Positions 54,660-62,102 of a stretch of DNA of 64,000 nucleotides are shown here, piece after piece. This stretch comes from Sporosarcina sp. P33. Lineage in GTDB: Bacteria > Bacillota > Bacilli > Bacillales_A > Planococcaceae. A program made the translations under genes and the position numbers. The notes beneath the pieces are model-generated. The model searched no databases, had not been told where the DNA came from, and saw nothing but the letters and a program-made list of their open reading frames with translations. The stretch is from positions 2,706,501 to 2,770,500 of the forward strand of contig NZ_CP015027.1 in NCBI RefSeq assembly GCF_002077155.1, given 5' to 3'. Numbering within the stretch: position 1 is the stretch's first letter; each line of letters begins with the position of its first letter.

Positions 54660-56065
54660 ACCCAATGCGGCCGCTTTTTTGCAAGGGGAACAGGGAAGTG
54701 CTAAACAGAGGGCGTTCAGCCCTTGTGAATCATGACTGGATTACGCGGGTTGCCGTCATCGTGAAGAGAGAAGGTAACGTCATTGAAGCCACTGCGGCAC
54801 TGGCGGATGGCTTCCGCAATGAGCCAGACAGGAAAATCGCCTGTCAGTCTCGTCACTACGCCTACTGCTTGTAAGGCGCCTCCGTTCAGTGAGGGATAGT
54901 CACATTGGCTTCTGGTTTTTGAAATGAGATAGAGAATTGCAGGGCAGACCGCGTTCAGCTCTTTTGCATCCTAACTGGTTTCCACAAGTTGACATCATTA
55001 TAAAAATAGAAGCGAAACGGTTTTGGACTCACTGCGGCGCTGGCGGATGGCTACGCAATGAGCCAGACAGGAAGACCGCCTGTCAGTCTCATCACTTCGC
55101 CGACCGCTTGTAAGGCGCCTCCGTTTAGTTAGGAGGAAGCAAGTATGACACTTCATTTGCCTAAGCATACCCCCGTCGGCAGCGAGTCACTGCACTTCAT
55201 CTCTTTTAAACAACAACCTGACTTGCTTCCACTCAGCAGCGCTGGCACAACTGCGGGGTCGGCCGAAGTCATGAGACAACTGGCACGAACTACCGCCAGC
55301 TGGCTCATGACGTAAGGCAATCCCCCACGTGCCGGCGCGGGTCCTAAAAACTGGCACTTGCTAACTTCAACATCCAATAACGAGTCGAGCAACGATCCCA
55401 ACACTAGAGCCAAAACAGCATTGAACTCACTCGGGCGCTTGCGGACGGCTGCGTACTGCACTTCTTCTCTTTTAAAAGAGTACATGAATAGCTTCCACAC
55501 AGCAGCGCAGGCACAACTGCGGGGTCGGCCGAAGTCATGAGACAGTTGGCGCGCACTATCGCCAGCTGGCTCATGACGAAAGGCAATCCCCCACGTGCCG
55601 GCGCGGGTCTTAACGGCGGACACTCGCTAACTCAAATCTCCAACAAAAAGTCGAGCAACGATTCCAACAACAGAGCCAGAACGGCATTGAACTCACTGCG
55701 GCGCTTGCGGATGGCTTCCGCAATGAGCCAGACAGGAAGATCGCCTGGCTGTCTCATCGCTACGCCCACCGCTTGGAAGGCGCCTCCGTTCAGTTAGGGG
55801 GAAGCAAATATGACACGTCTTTTGCCCCAAAGCACACGCCAGTCGTCTAGCAGTTACCGAACTTCTTCTCTGTTTAAAAGAGTACTTGGATTGCCTCCAC
55901 TCAGCAGCGCAGGCACAACTGCGGGGTCGGCCGAAGTCATGAGACAGTTGGCGCGCACTATCGCCAGCTGGCTCATGACGAAAGGCAATCCCCCACGTGC
56001 CGGCGCGGGTCCTAAAAACGGACACCTTCTAACTTCAATCCCCAACAATCAGTCGAGCAACGCCC
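54660..56065 (-). repeat. Family-1 structured repeat locus C
   Basis: The same order of parts as locus B, with one more unit. The CCCCCACGTGCC anchors lie at 55322, 55588 and 55990, giving periods of 266 (a shortened unit) and 402. The ATGAGCCAGACAGG hairpins lie near 54820, 55061 and 55722, and the CATGAGAC...GGCTCATGAC hairpins near 55269, 55535 and 55937. The bases from 56066 to the TAXI promoter at 56222 show no gene. Confidence 0.85.
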
Positions 56066-56221
56066 CAACACCCCATTAAAAAAGACTTACCCCTAATTCC
56101 CCTCGCTATCCAAAAAGCGCCGCTGGGCAATAAAATAATAGATCATACCTCAGCCCATTGCTGCCTGCCATCCTCTCCTAATCTCCTAATTTATCAACTA
56201 GAACAAAATGATCATAAAATA

Positions 56222-56252
56222 TTGACAAGGTAAAGCGCTTTCATGGTAGAAT
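56222..56252 (+). promoter_or_regulatory. Promoter of the TAXI-TRAP operon
   Basis: TTGACA (56222-56227) and TAGAAT (56247-56252) are 19 bases apart, a long spacer that would make the promoter weak or activator-dependent. Confidence 0.55.
56230..56243 (+). promoter_or_regulatory. cre-like CcpA site in the TAXI-TRAP promoter
   Basis: GTAAAGCGCTTTCA matches the cre consensus TGWAANCGNTNWCA at 12 of 14 positions; the first two bases differ. It lies between the -35 and -10 boxes, where CcpA binding would repress. Confidence 0.6.
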
Positions 56253-56294
56253 GAAAATGTGTATGACTACAAATAGAAAAGGGGAGATTGTCAC

Positions 56295-57296
56295 ATGAAG
56301 AAAAACTCACTTCGCCTGTTGGCGCTGATTTCCATGCTTGCACTTCTTGTACTCGCAGCTTGCGGTAACGATGAAAAAGCAGACGGAGATAAAGCTGCAG
56401 ACGGAAACAAAGACGAAGGCAAGACAGAGCAAGACTACAAGTTTTTGAGCTTGCTGACTGGGGGAACACAAGGAACTTATTATCCATTAGGCGGTTCATT
56501 TGCTGAATTCATCACCCAGGAAACTGGCATTAAAACAACTGCTGAGGTATCTCAGGCATCTGCTGCGAACATGACGGCACTTAAAGATGGAGACGCTCAT
56601 ATCGCATTCGTGCAAACAGACATCGCTTATTACGCATCGAAAGGTGAAATGATGTTTGACGGAGAAGTAATTGACGAAGTATCTGCAGTCGGTTCACTTT
56701 ACCCGGAAACAGTTCAATTGGTTACATTGAAGAAAAACAAAATTAAAACGTTTGAAGACTTGAAAGGCAAAAGTGTATCAGTAGGCGCACCAGGTTCTGG
56801 AACATATGCAAATGCTGAGCAACTGCTTGAAATCCACGGTTTATCTATGAGCGATATCAAACCGCAAAACTTGGATTTTGGTGAATCACAAGAAAGTCTT
56901 CAGGCTGGACAAATCGACGCTGCATTCATTACAGCTGGAACTCCAACAGGTGCTGTTGAAGGTCTGAACGCTGTTGCGGAAGTATTCATTGTTCCGGTTG
57001 AAGATGAAAAAGCTGACGAATTAATCGAGAAATATCCATACTATGCAAAAGAAATCATCCCTGCCGGAACATATGGTTCTAAGGAGGATACTCCTGCGGT
57101 ATCAGTAGGTGCAATGCTCGTTATGCAAAATGATATTTCTGAAGAGCTTGGTTACCAGATTACAAAAGCAATTTATGAAAATGCTTCAAAAATCCAGCAT
57201 GCTAAAGGCGCTTTGATTAAAGCGGAGAGCGGCTTGAACGGTATTGGTATTCCTGTTCACCCGGGTGCGCAGAAATACTTTGATGAAGTAAACTAA
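56295..57296 (+). CDS. TAXI-family TRAP transporter solute-binding lipoprotein
   Basis: A 333-residue extracytoplasmic binding protein. A lipoprotein signal ends in LAAC (Cys about 22), followed by an acidic linker. The mature part shows SLLTGGTQGTYYPLGGSFAEFI and GKSVSVGAPGSGTYANAEQLLE, typical of TAXI proteins (glutamate/2-oxo-acid-type ligands). It supplies the fused permease downstream. AAAAGGGGAGA precedes the ATG. Confidence 0.92.
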   Translation: MKKNSLRLLALISMLALLVLAACGNDEKADGDKAADGNKDEGKTEQDYKFLSLLTGGTQGTYYPLGGSFAEFITQETGIKTTAEVSQASAANMTALKDGDAHIAFVQTDIAYYASKGEMMFDGEVIDEVSAVGSLYPETVQLVTLKKNKIKTFEDLKGKSVSVGAPGSGTYANAEQLLEIHGLSMSDIKPQNLDFGESQESLQAGQIDAAFITAGTPTGAVEGLNAVAEVFIVPVEDEKADELIEKYPYYAKEIIPAGTYGSKEDTPAVSVGAMLVMQNDISEELGYQITKAIYENASKIQHAKGALIKAESGLNGIGIPVHPGAQKYFDEVN

Positions 57297-57327
57297 TTGG
57301 CAAGAATGTTTTTTTTGACATGATCAG

Positions 57328-57372
57328 AGGGGACGGTGAAGCGAAAGCTTTGGCCGTCCCGTTCTTGATTTT
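57328..57372 (+). terminator. Hairpin between the TAXI gene and DUF1850 gene
   Basis: The stem GGGACGG / CCGTCCC has only a weak T-rich tail (GTTCTTGATTTTT). It may lower expression of the permease relative to the binding protein. Confidence 0.4.
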
Positions 57373-57442
57373 TGCGTGAAATTGGCGCAATTCATATACT
57401 ATTACGACTACTGATGAGAGAGTAACAGAAAGGGATAAGCGG

Positions 57443-57967
57443 ATGAAATTACGTAGATTCGTTCTGCTGCCGATTGTTCTGACAGGAATTGTGTTGCTGA
57501 TCGCATTGTTTTATCCATACAGGCAAATGATCGTACTTGAGGAAGTTCGGAGCGAACAGCACGAAGTATATTACCTTCCATTGCGTGAAGACCGGCATTT
57601 TCAAATTAACTATATTCATTCGATACACTTATCCAATGTGAAGGAACAATATCTCATTACTGAAAATGAAAAGCTCCGTTTCGAATGTATGCAGTATGAA
57701 GACGTAGCTATCGGATTGCCGGGTTACGCAGAAGAGGGCGAAACGCTGCAAGTGGAAGATGGTGTTTATACGCTTACATTCGAAAACCGCGTGATCGACT
57801 CGTTTGTTCTTTATGTAGGAAGAGTAAATGCCGATCTGTCTTTGCGATATCAGCAAAAAGATTATCATCTGAAAGAATTTCTTCAAAAAGGTCATTCCTA
57901 TGAATTTTATGTGGCCAAGGTATCAAATTATGAGTTGTTGAAAGGAGCTAGAGTAGATGGAAACTAA
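57443..57967 (+). CDS. DUF1850 family protein of the TRAP operon
   Basis: A 174-residue protein with one N-terminal membrane helix (residues about 7-25) and an extracellular beta-rich domain with FQINYIHSIHLSNVKEQYLI, typical of DUF1850. These genes are common between TAXI and fused TRAP permease genes. The role is unknown. It overlaps the permease gene by 11 bases. Confidence 0.83.
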   Translation: MKLRRFVLLPIVLTGIVLLIALFYPYRQMIVLEEVRSEQHEVYYLPLREDRHFQINYIHSIHLSNVKEQYLITENEKLRFECMQYEDVAIGLPGYAEEGETLQVEDGVYTLTFENRVIDSFVLYVGRVNADLSLRYQQKDYHLKEFLQKGHSYEFYVAKVSNYELLKGARVDGN

Positions 57968-59993
57968 CAAAGAACGGGAAAAAAATAATTCCCCCATCTC
58001 AGACGAAGAAATGGGTACGCTTTCTGAACAGGAGCAACTCGAAATTCTTCAAAAATACGACCCTGAATCCAATACACGGGACTTGAAGGGTCTGCTCAGT
58101 AAAATTGTGTTTTTTGGCTTACTGGCATTTTCTATTTTCCAATTATACACTGCGATTGGTAAACCGTTTACAGCGCAAATCCAACGTTCCATTCACTTAG
58201 GGTTTGCCTTATCGCTCATTTTTTTACTGTTTCCTGCCAGAAAGAAAATTGGTGTGCGCCGCGACAAGGTGCCGTTTTACGATATTATTTTATCGTTATT
58301 GGCAGTAGCGGTCGGTTTGTATTGGCCGCTGTTCATTGATGAACTGGTATTTCGTGTGGGACGTGTATCTGATATTGATTTAGTGATTGGTATCTTAGCT
58401 GTTCTGTTAACGCTTGAAGCGGCGAGACGTGCGGTGGGACTGCCAATTACAATTATTTCAATCGTGTTCTTGGTTTATGCGTTCTTTGGACCGTATTTTC
58501 CCGGATTCCTCGCACACCGCGGGCAAAGTGTGGAAAATCTCGTTCAATTAATGTTCTTTACGACAGACGGGATTCTCGGTACACCGATCAGCGTATCGGC
58601 CACCTTCATATTCGTCTTCCTGCTGTTTGGAGCATTTTTGGTAAAAACGGGCGTCGGCACTTACTTTAATGACCTGGCAGTAGTACTTGCAGGCCGTTTA
58701 ACCGGCGGACCGGCGAAAGTTGCTATTTTCTCAAGTGCGCTGCAAGGTACGATTTCTGGAAGTTCTGTCGCTAACGTAGTAGGTTCGGGTTCATATACGA
58801 TTCCAATGATGAAAAAACTGGGTTATCGTAAAGAGTTCGCTGGCGGAGTAGAAGCAGCAGCTTCTACAGGCGGGCAGATTATGCCGCCGATTATGGGCGC
58901 GGCTGCGTTTCTGATGGTTGAGTTCATTGGCGGGGTAACGTATTGGGAAATAGCCAAAGCTGCGGCTATTCCTGCGCTGCTGTACTTCACGGGAATTTGG
59001 ATTATGACCCATTTTGAAGCAAAGCGCGTAGGCTTGCAAGGGATGGATGCATCACAAATTCCGAACCGTAAAGAGACGCTGAAAAAGATTTATTTACTGC
59101 TGCCGATTGCAGGAATTATCGTGTTCTTATTAGCGGGTATTCCAACGATGAAAGCTGCGCTGCTCGGTATTGTACTGACGATTGTAGTGAGTGCGATCAG
59201 TAAAGAAACAAGAATCGGTCTTCGTGATATGATCGATGCGCTGGTTGACGGTGCGCGGACAGCATTGGCTGTTGCGGCAGCGACGGCCTGTGCGGGTATC
59301 ATTGTTGGTGTGGTAGTGAAAACTGGACTCGGGCTAAGTTTGGCAACAGGTCTGATCTCAGCAGCAGGCGGTAATATTTTACTGACACTGATTTTCACAA
59401 TGTTTGCAGCAATCGTTTTGGGGATGGGTTCTCCAACGACTGCAAACTACGTGATCACTTCTACAATCGCAGCGCCAGCCATTATTACGCTGCTGATGCT
59501 GGGTGAGCCTGCAGGTGCAGCTGTGCCGATTGTAGTGGCAGTATCTGCACACTTATTTGTTTTCTATTTCGGTATTATCGCAGATATCACGCCGCCTGTT
59601 GCGCTGGCTGCTTTTGCAGCTTCGGGTATTTCAGGCGGAGATCCAATCAAGACCGGTGTTACTTCTGCAAAACTCGCGATTGCGGCCTTTATCATTCCGT
59701 ATATGTTTGTTTTCAATCCCGCAATGCTGATGCTGGATTCAAGCGTGACGGAGATTATATGGGTCACCATGACCGCAATTGTCGGGATGATCGCGATTGG
59801 CGCAGGATTGATTGGTTATTGGTACAGTAAATTAAACTGGATTATGCGAATCGTAACGATTGCCACAGGAATGATGCTGATTTACCCGGAAACCCTGACC
59901 GACGTTATCGGCTTAGTGCTATTCGTTATCTTACTAGCATTTCAGTTTATGGGGAACAGAAAAAACAATCCGCCAAAACTGGCTTCAAATTAA
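57957..59993 (+). CDS. Fused TRAP transporter permease (DctQ-DctM fusion)
   Basis: A 678-residue permease. About residues 45-170 form the small-subunit-like part. The DctM-like large part follows, with LVKTGVGTYFNDLAVVLAGRLTGGPAKVAIFSSALQGTISGSSVANVVGSG and GMGSPTTANYVITSTIAAPAI. It uses the Na+ gradient to import the ligand given by the TAXI protein. The start lies inside the end of the DUF1850 gene (GAAAGGAGC upstream). Confidence 0.93.
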   Translation: METNKEREKNNSPISDEEMGTLSEQEQLEILQKYDPESNTRDLKGLLSKIVFFGLLAFSIFQLYTAIGKPFTAQIQRSIHLGFALSLIFLLFPARKKIGVRRDKVPFYDIILSLLAVAVGLYWPLFIDELVFRVGRVSDIDLVIGILAVLLTLEAARRAVGLPITIISIVFLVYAFFGPYFPGFLAHRGQSVENLVQLMFFTTDGILGTPISVSATFIFVFLLFGAFLVKTGVGTYFNDLAVVLAGRLTGGPAKVAIFSSALQGTISGSSVANVVGSGSYTIPMMKKLGYRKEFAGGVEAAASTGGQIMPPIMGAAAFLMVEFIGGVTYWEIAKAAAIPALLYFTGIWIMTHFEAKRVGLQGMDASQIPNRKETLKKIYLLLPIAGIIVFLLAGIPTMKAALLGIVLTIVVSAISKETRIGLRDMIDALVDGARTALAVAAATACAGIIVGVVVKTGLGLSLATGLISAAGGNILLTLIFTMFAAIVLGMGSPTTANYVITSTIAAPAIITLLMLGEPAGAAVPIVVAVSAHLFVFYFGIIADITPPVALAAFAASGISGGDPIKTGVTSAKLAIAAFIIPYMFVFNPAMLMLDSSVTEIIWVTMTAIVGMIAIGAGLIGYWYSKLNWIMRIVTIATGMMLIYPETLTDVIGLVLFVILLAFQFMGNRKNNPPKLASN

Positions 59994-59999
59994 AAAAAT

Positions 60000-60045
60000 A
60001 AAACGGCATGTCTGCTCATATTGCGAGCAGACATGCCGTTTTTTA
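60000..60045 (+). terminator. Terminator after the TRAP permease gene
   Basis: The stem AAACGGCATGTCTGCTC / GAGCAGACATGCCGTTT with a short loop is followed by T. Confidence 0.9.
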
Positions 60046-60375
60046 TTGTCCGGCTGTTCAAAGTTTCTGTTTTTCAATTTGCCTGTCATAAACACTAGAT
60101 TGATTGATAAAAAAGAACTAGAGTGCATGTACATCTTCAATAGATGAAGAGTCTAGTATTTACTTGGTTTTATCGCTAAAAAGGTATTTTCATTTCACAG
60201 AATTACAGGAAAGTCAAGAAGTCAAAGGTCTAGAAAAGAATGAATCATTTTTGGACTAATTGCGCAGTTTTGCCACTGTCAGTTATGTATATACTACATA
60301 TAAGCAAATCAATCACAACAGCCAAAATATACAGATCGGTACAGAAACCAATCAAACCAAAAGGAGAGAGATAAA
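60046..60375. other. AT-rich gap before the small acidic gene
   Basis: No gene is seen. The segment TATGTATATACTACATATA (60284-60302) is a partial palindrome and may be the promoter or an operator of the following small gene. Confidence 0.4.
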
Positions 60376-60525
60376 ATGAATACACAAGACACTTGGTGGG
60401 AAACTGTTTTTGAAGGTCACTTGGCACATGGCTTCAATAAAGAAAGAATGAATGAGCTGGATCATGAGGAGTTTTTATATTTTGAAAATGAACCGATGGA
60501 AGAAAATGCGAATCCAATGCAGTAA
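60376..60525 (+). CDS. 49-residue acidic protein of unknown function
   Basis: AAAGGAGAGA lies eight bases before the ATG. The product begins MNTQDTWWETVFEGHLAHGF and ends in an acidic tail (LDHEEFLYFENEPMEENANPMQ); 14 of 49 residues are Asp or Glu. No membrane segment or Cys is present. A strong hairpin directly follows. I do not recognise a family; the ribosome binding site and terminator make it a likely gene. Confidence 0.65.
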   Translation: MNTQDTWWETVFEGHLAHGFNKERMNELDHEEFLYFENEPMEENANPMQ

Positions 60526-60567
60526 TTGAAAGGAGAATATCCTCTGAACAATGTAACGTATATCCAT

Positions 60568-60615
60568 AAAAATCGGTAATTTTTCTGACGGAATAGAAAA
60601 ATTATCGATTTTTAA
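60568..60615 (+). terminator. Terminator after the small acidic gene
   Basis: The stem AAAAATCGGTAATTTTTC / GAAAAATTATCGATTTTT (GT wobble allowed) has a ten-base loop. Confidence 0.75.
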
Positions 60616-60623
60616 TTTCTTTG

Positions 60624-60652
60624 TTTACAATAGGGCGAGATGATGCTATTAT
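60624..60652 (+). promoter_or_regulatory. SigA-type promoter of tRNA-Val
   Basis: TTTACA (60624-60629), a 17-base spacer, and TATTAT (60647-60652). Confidence 0.7.
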
Positions 60653-60704
60653 AGTATTTGTGCTTGAGAGCGTAACTGCTTATTGTGCACATCCTAGTAT
60701 TTTC

Positions 60705-60777
60705 GATTCCGTAGCTCAGCTGGGAGAGCGCCACCTTGACAGGGTGGAGGTCGCTGGTTCGAGCCCAGTCGGAGTCA
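60705..60777 (+). tRNA. tRNA-Val (anticodon GAC)
   Basis: A 73-base tRNA. The acceptor stem is GATTCCG / CGGAGTC with one G/T pair, the D stem GCTC / GAGC, and the anticodon stem CCACC / GGTGG with loop TTGACAG (anticodon GAC). The T arm is GCTGG TTCGAGC CCAGT. The CCA end is not encoded. Confidence 0.93.
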
Positions 60778-60826
60778 TAGGTGCCAAACCTAAGTTATTT
60801 ACCGTCGGAACACGGTTTATAACAAT

Positions 60827-60867
60827 AACAGTCCTATTAGACCGAATGTCTAGGGGCTGTTTTTTTA
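60827..60867 (+). terminator. Terminator after tRNA-Val
   Basis: The stem AACAGTCCTATTAGA / TCTAGGGGCTGTT (wobbles and a bulge) is followed by seven T. Confidence 0.75.
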
Positions 60868-60979
60868 TGTCTTGGATTGAAATGCAGCAGCCGATTATGT
60901 GAAAATCGTTGTAACAAACATATATCTGCAAGCTTTTAATGATAATTCAACTACATCAGTTCAATGGGGGCAACTATAA

Positions 60980-61873
60980 ATGAAAAGAAAACAAAAGCCA
61001 TTCGGTGCGGCAGTATATACGGTGCATGAGCAGACGGAGCTACTGCCGTTTTTATTGAAAATGCTTTCTAAAAACAGCCGAAATTCGGTGAAGTCCATTT
61101 TGACACGCGGACAAGTAGCAGTGGACGGCCAAACGACCACACAGCATAATTACTCTTTACAGCCAGGTCAGAAGGTTGAAATACAAAGTAATCAGACCGC
61201 CAGAAATATTTCTAAGATGACGGGTGTAACGATTTTGCATGAAGATGAAGATCTGATTGTGATCAATAAAGATGCAGGTATCCTGTCTGTTGCTTCTGCA
61301 AAAGAAAAAGATATGACCGCCTACCGGCAAGTAACGGACTACGTACGGAGAAATCACCCCGAAAACAGAATTTTTGTAGTACATAGATTGGACCGGGATA
61401 CATCAGGTGTGATGATGTTTGCTAAAAATGAAGAAACGCAGCAAGCGCTGCAGAAGACATGGAACGACTCCGTGAAAGAACGAATGTATACAGCGCTTGT
61501 CGAAGGGAAAGTGAGAAACGCATTGGGAACAATCAGTTCTTGGCTGACTGAAAACAGTGCATTTAAAGTATATTCAAGTCCGACAGATAACGGCGGGCAG
61601 CACGCTGTTACACAATATAGAAGACTGCAGGCAAACAAAGAATACTCATTGCTGGAAGTCCTGCTTGAAACTGGTCGCAAAAACCAGATTCGTGTACATA
61701 TGGAGGAGCTGGGACATCCTGTTGTTGGGGATAAAAAATACGGTTCCGTGACTAATCCGCTCCGCAGATTAGGTTTGCATGCAACTGCTTTATCGTTCTT
61801 GCATCCCCGCACAGGAGAATTGGTGCGCTTTGAAGCAGAAGTGCCGAAGGCTTTTATTATGCGATCTTTATAA
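60980..61873 (+). CDS. RluA-family RNA pseudouridine synthase
   Basis: A 297-residue enzyme. An N-terminal S4-like part (LPFLLKMLSKNSRNSVKSILTRGQVAVDGQ) is followed by the catalytic HRLDRDTSGVMMFAKN with its Asp and by GRKNQIRVHMEELGHPVVGDKKYG. The target U in rRNA or tRNA is not predictable. It differs from the RluD-type gene at 45282-46265 in keeping HRLDRDTSG and in a stronger S4 domain. Confidence 0.9.
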   Translation: MKRKQKPFGAAVYTVHEQTELLPFLLKMLSKNSRNSVKSILTRGQVAVDGQTTTQHNYSLQPGQKVEIQSNQTARNISKMTGVTILHEDEDLIVINKDAGILSVASAKEKDMTAYRQVTDYVRRNHPENRIFVVHRLDRDTSGVMMFAKNEETQQALQKTWNDSVKERMYTALVEGKVRNALGTISSWLTENSAFKVYSSPTDNGGQHAVTQYRRLQANKEYSLLEVLLETGRKNQIRVHMEELGHPVVGDKKYGSVTNPLRRLGLHATALSFLHPRTGELVRFEAEVPKAFIMRSL

Positions 61874-61924
61874 TGAAATTAAACGGCTTGTGCGATAATC
61901 TTTTTACAGCTGTATATTTTTATA

Positions 61925-61962
61925 AACAATCCTGCTGGATGCGATCCGGGGATTGTTTTTTT
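61925..61962 (+). terminator. Terminator after the RluA-family gene
   Basis: The stem AACAATCC / GGATTGTT with a loop of about 17 bases is followed by T. Confidence 0.75.
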
Positions 61963-61998
61963 ATGCGTTACATTCAAACCGCCGTTTGAGTGTGTAAA

Positions 61999-62027
61999 TT
62001 GACAAAATACCTTACTTTGCATATACT
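61999..62027 (+). promoter_or_regulatory. SigA-type promoter of the P-type ATPase gene
   Basis: TTGACA (61999-62004), a 17-base spacer, and TATACT (62022-62027). A region of short TGAA/TTCA-like words follows (62028-62070), which may hold an operator; see the rejected list. Confidence 0.78.
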
Positions 62028-62102
62028 GAAAGCAATCAATCAAATGAACAATTGAATGAAGATATGAATAGAAAAGAATGAACTTTTGAAGGGACTGATA
62101 AC

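Noticed and set aside
60705..60777. tRNA-Val as an attachment site of an integrated element
   Set aside because: No integrase gene and no repeated tRNA 3' end are visible; the neighbours are ordinary chromosomal genes.
62028..62070. ArsR/SmtB (CzrA or CadC) operator before the P-type ATPase gene
   Set aside because: An ATGAACA half-site is present, but the other half does not fit the 12-2-12 inverted repeat. The support is too weak for a feature.
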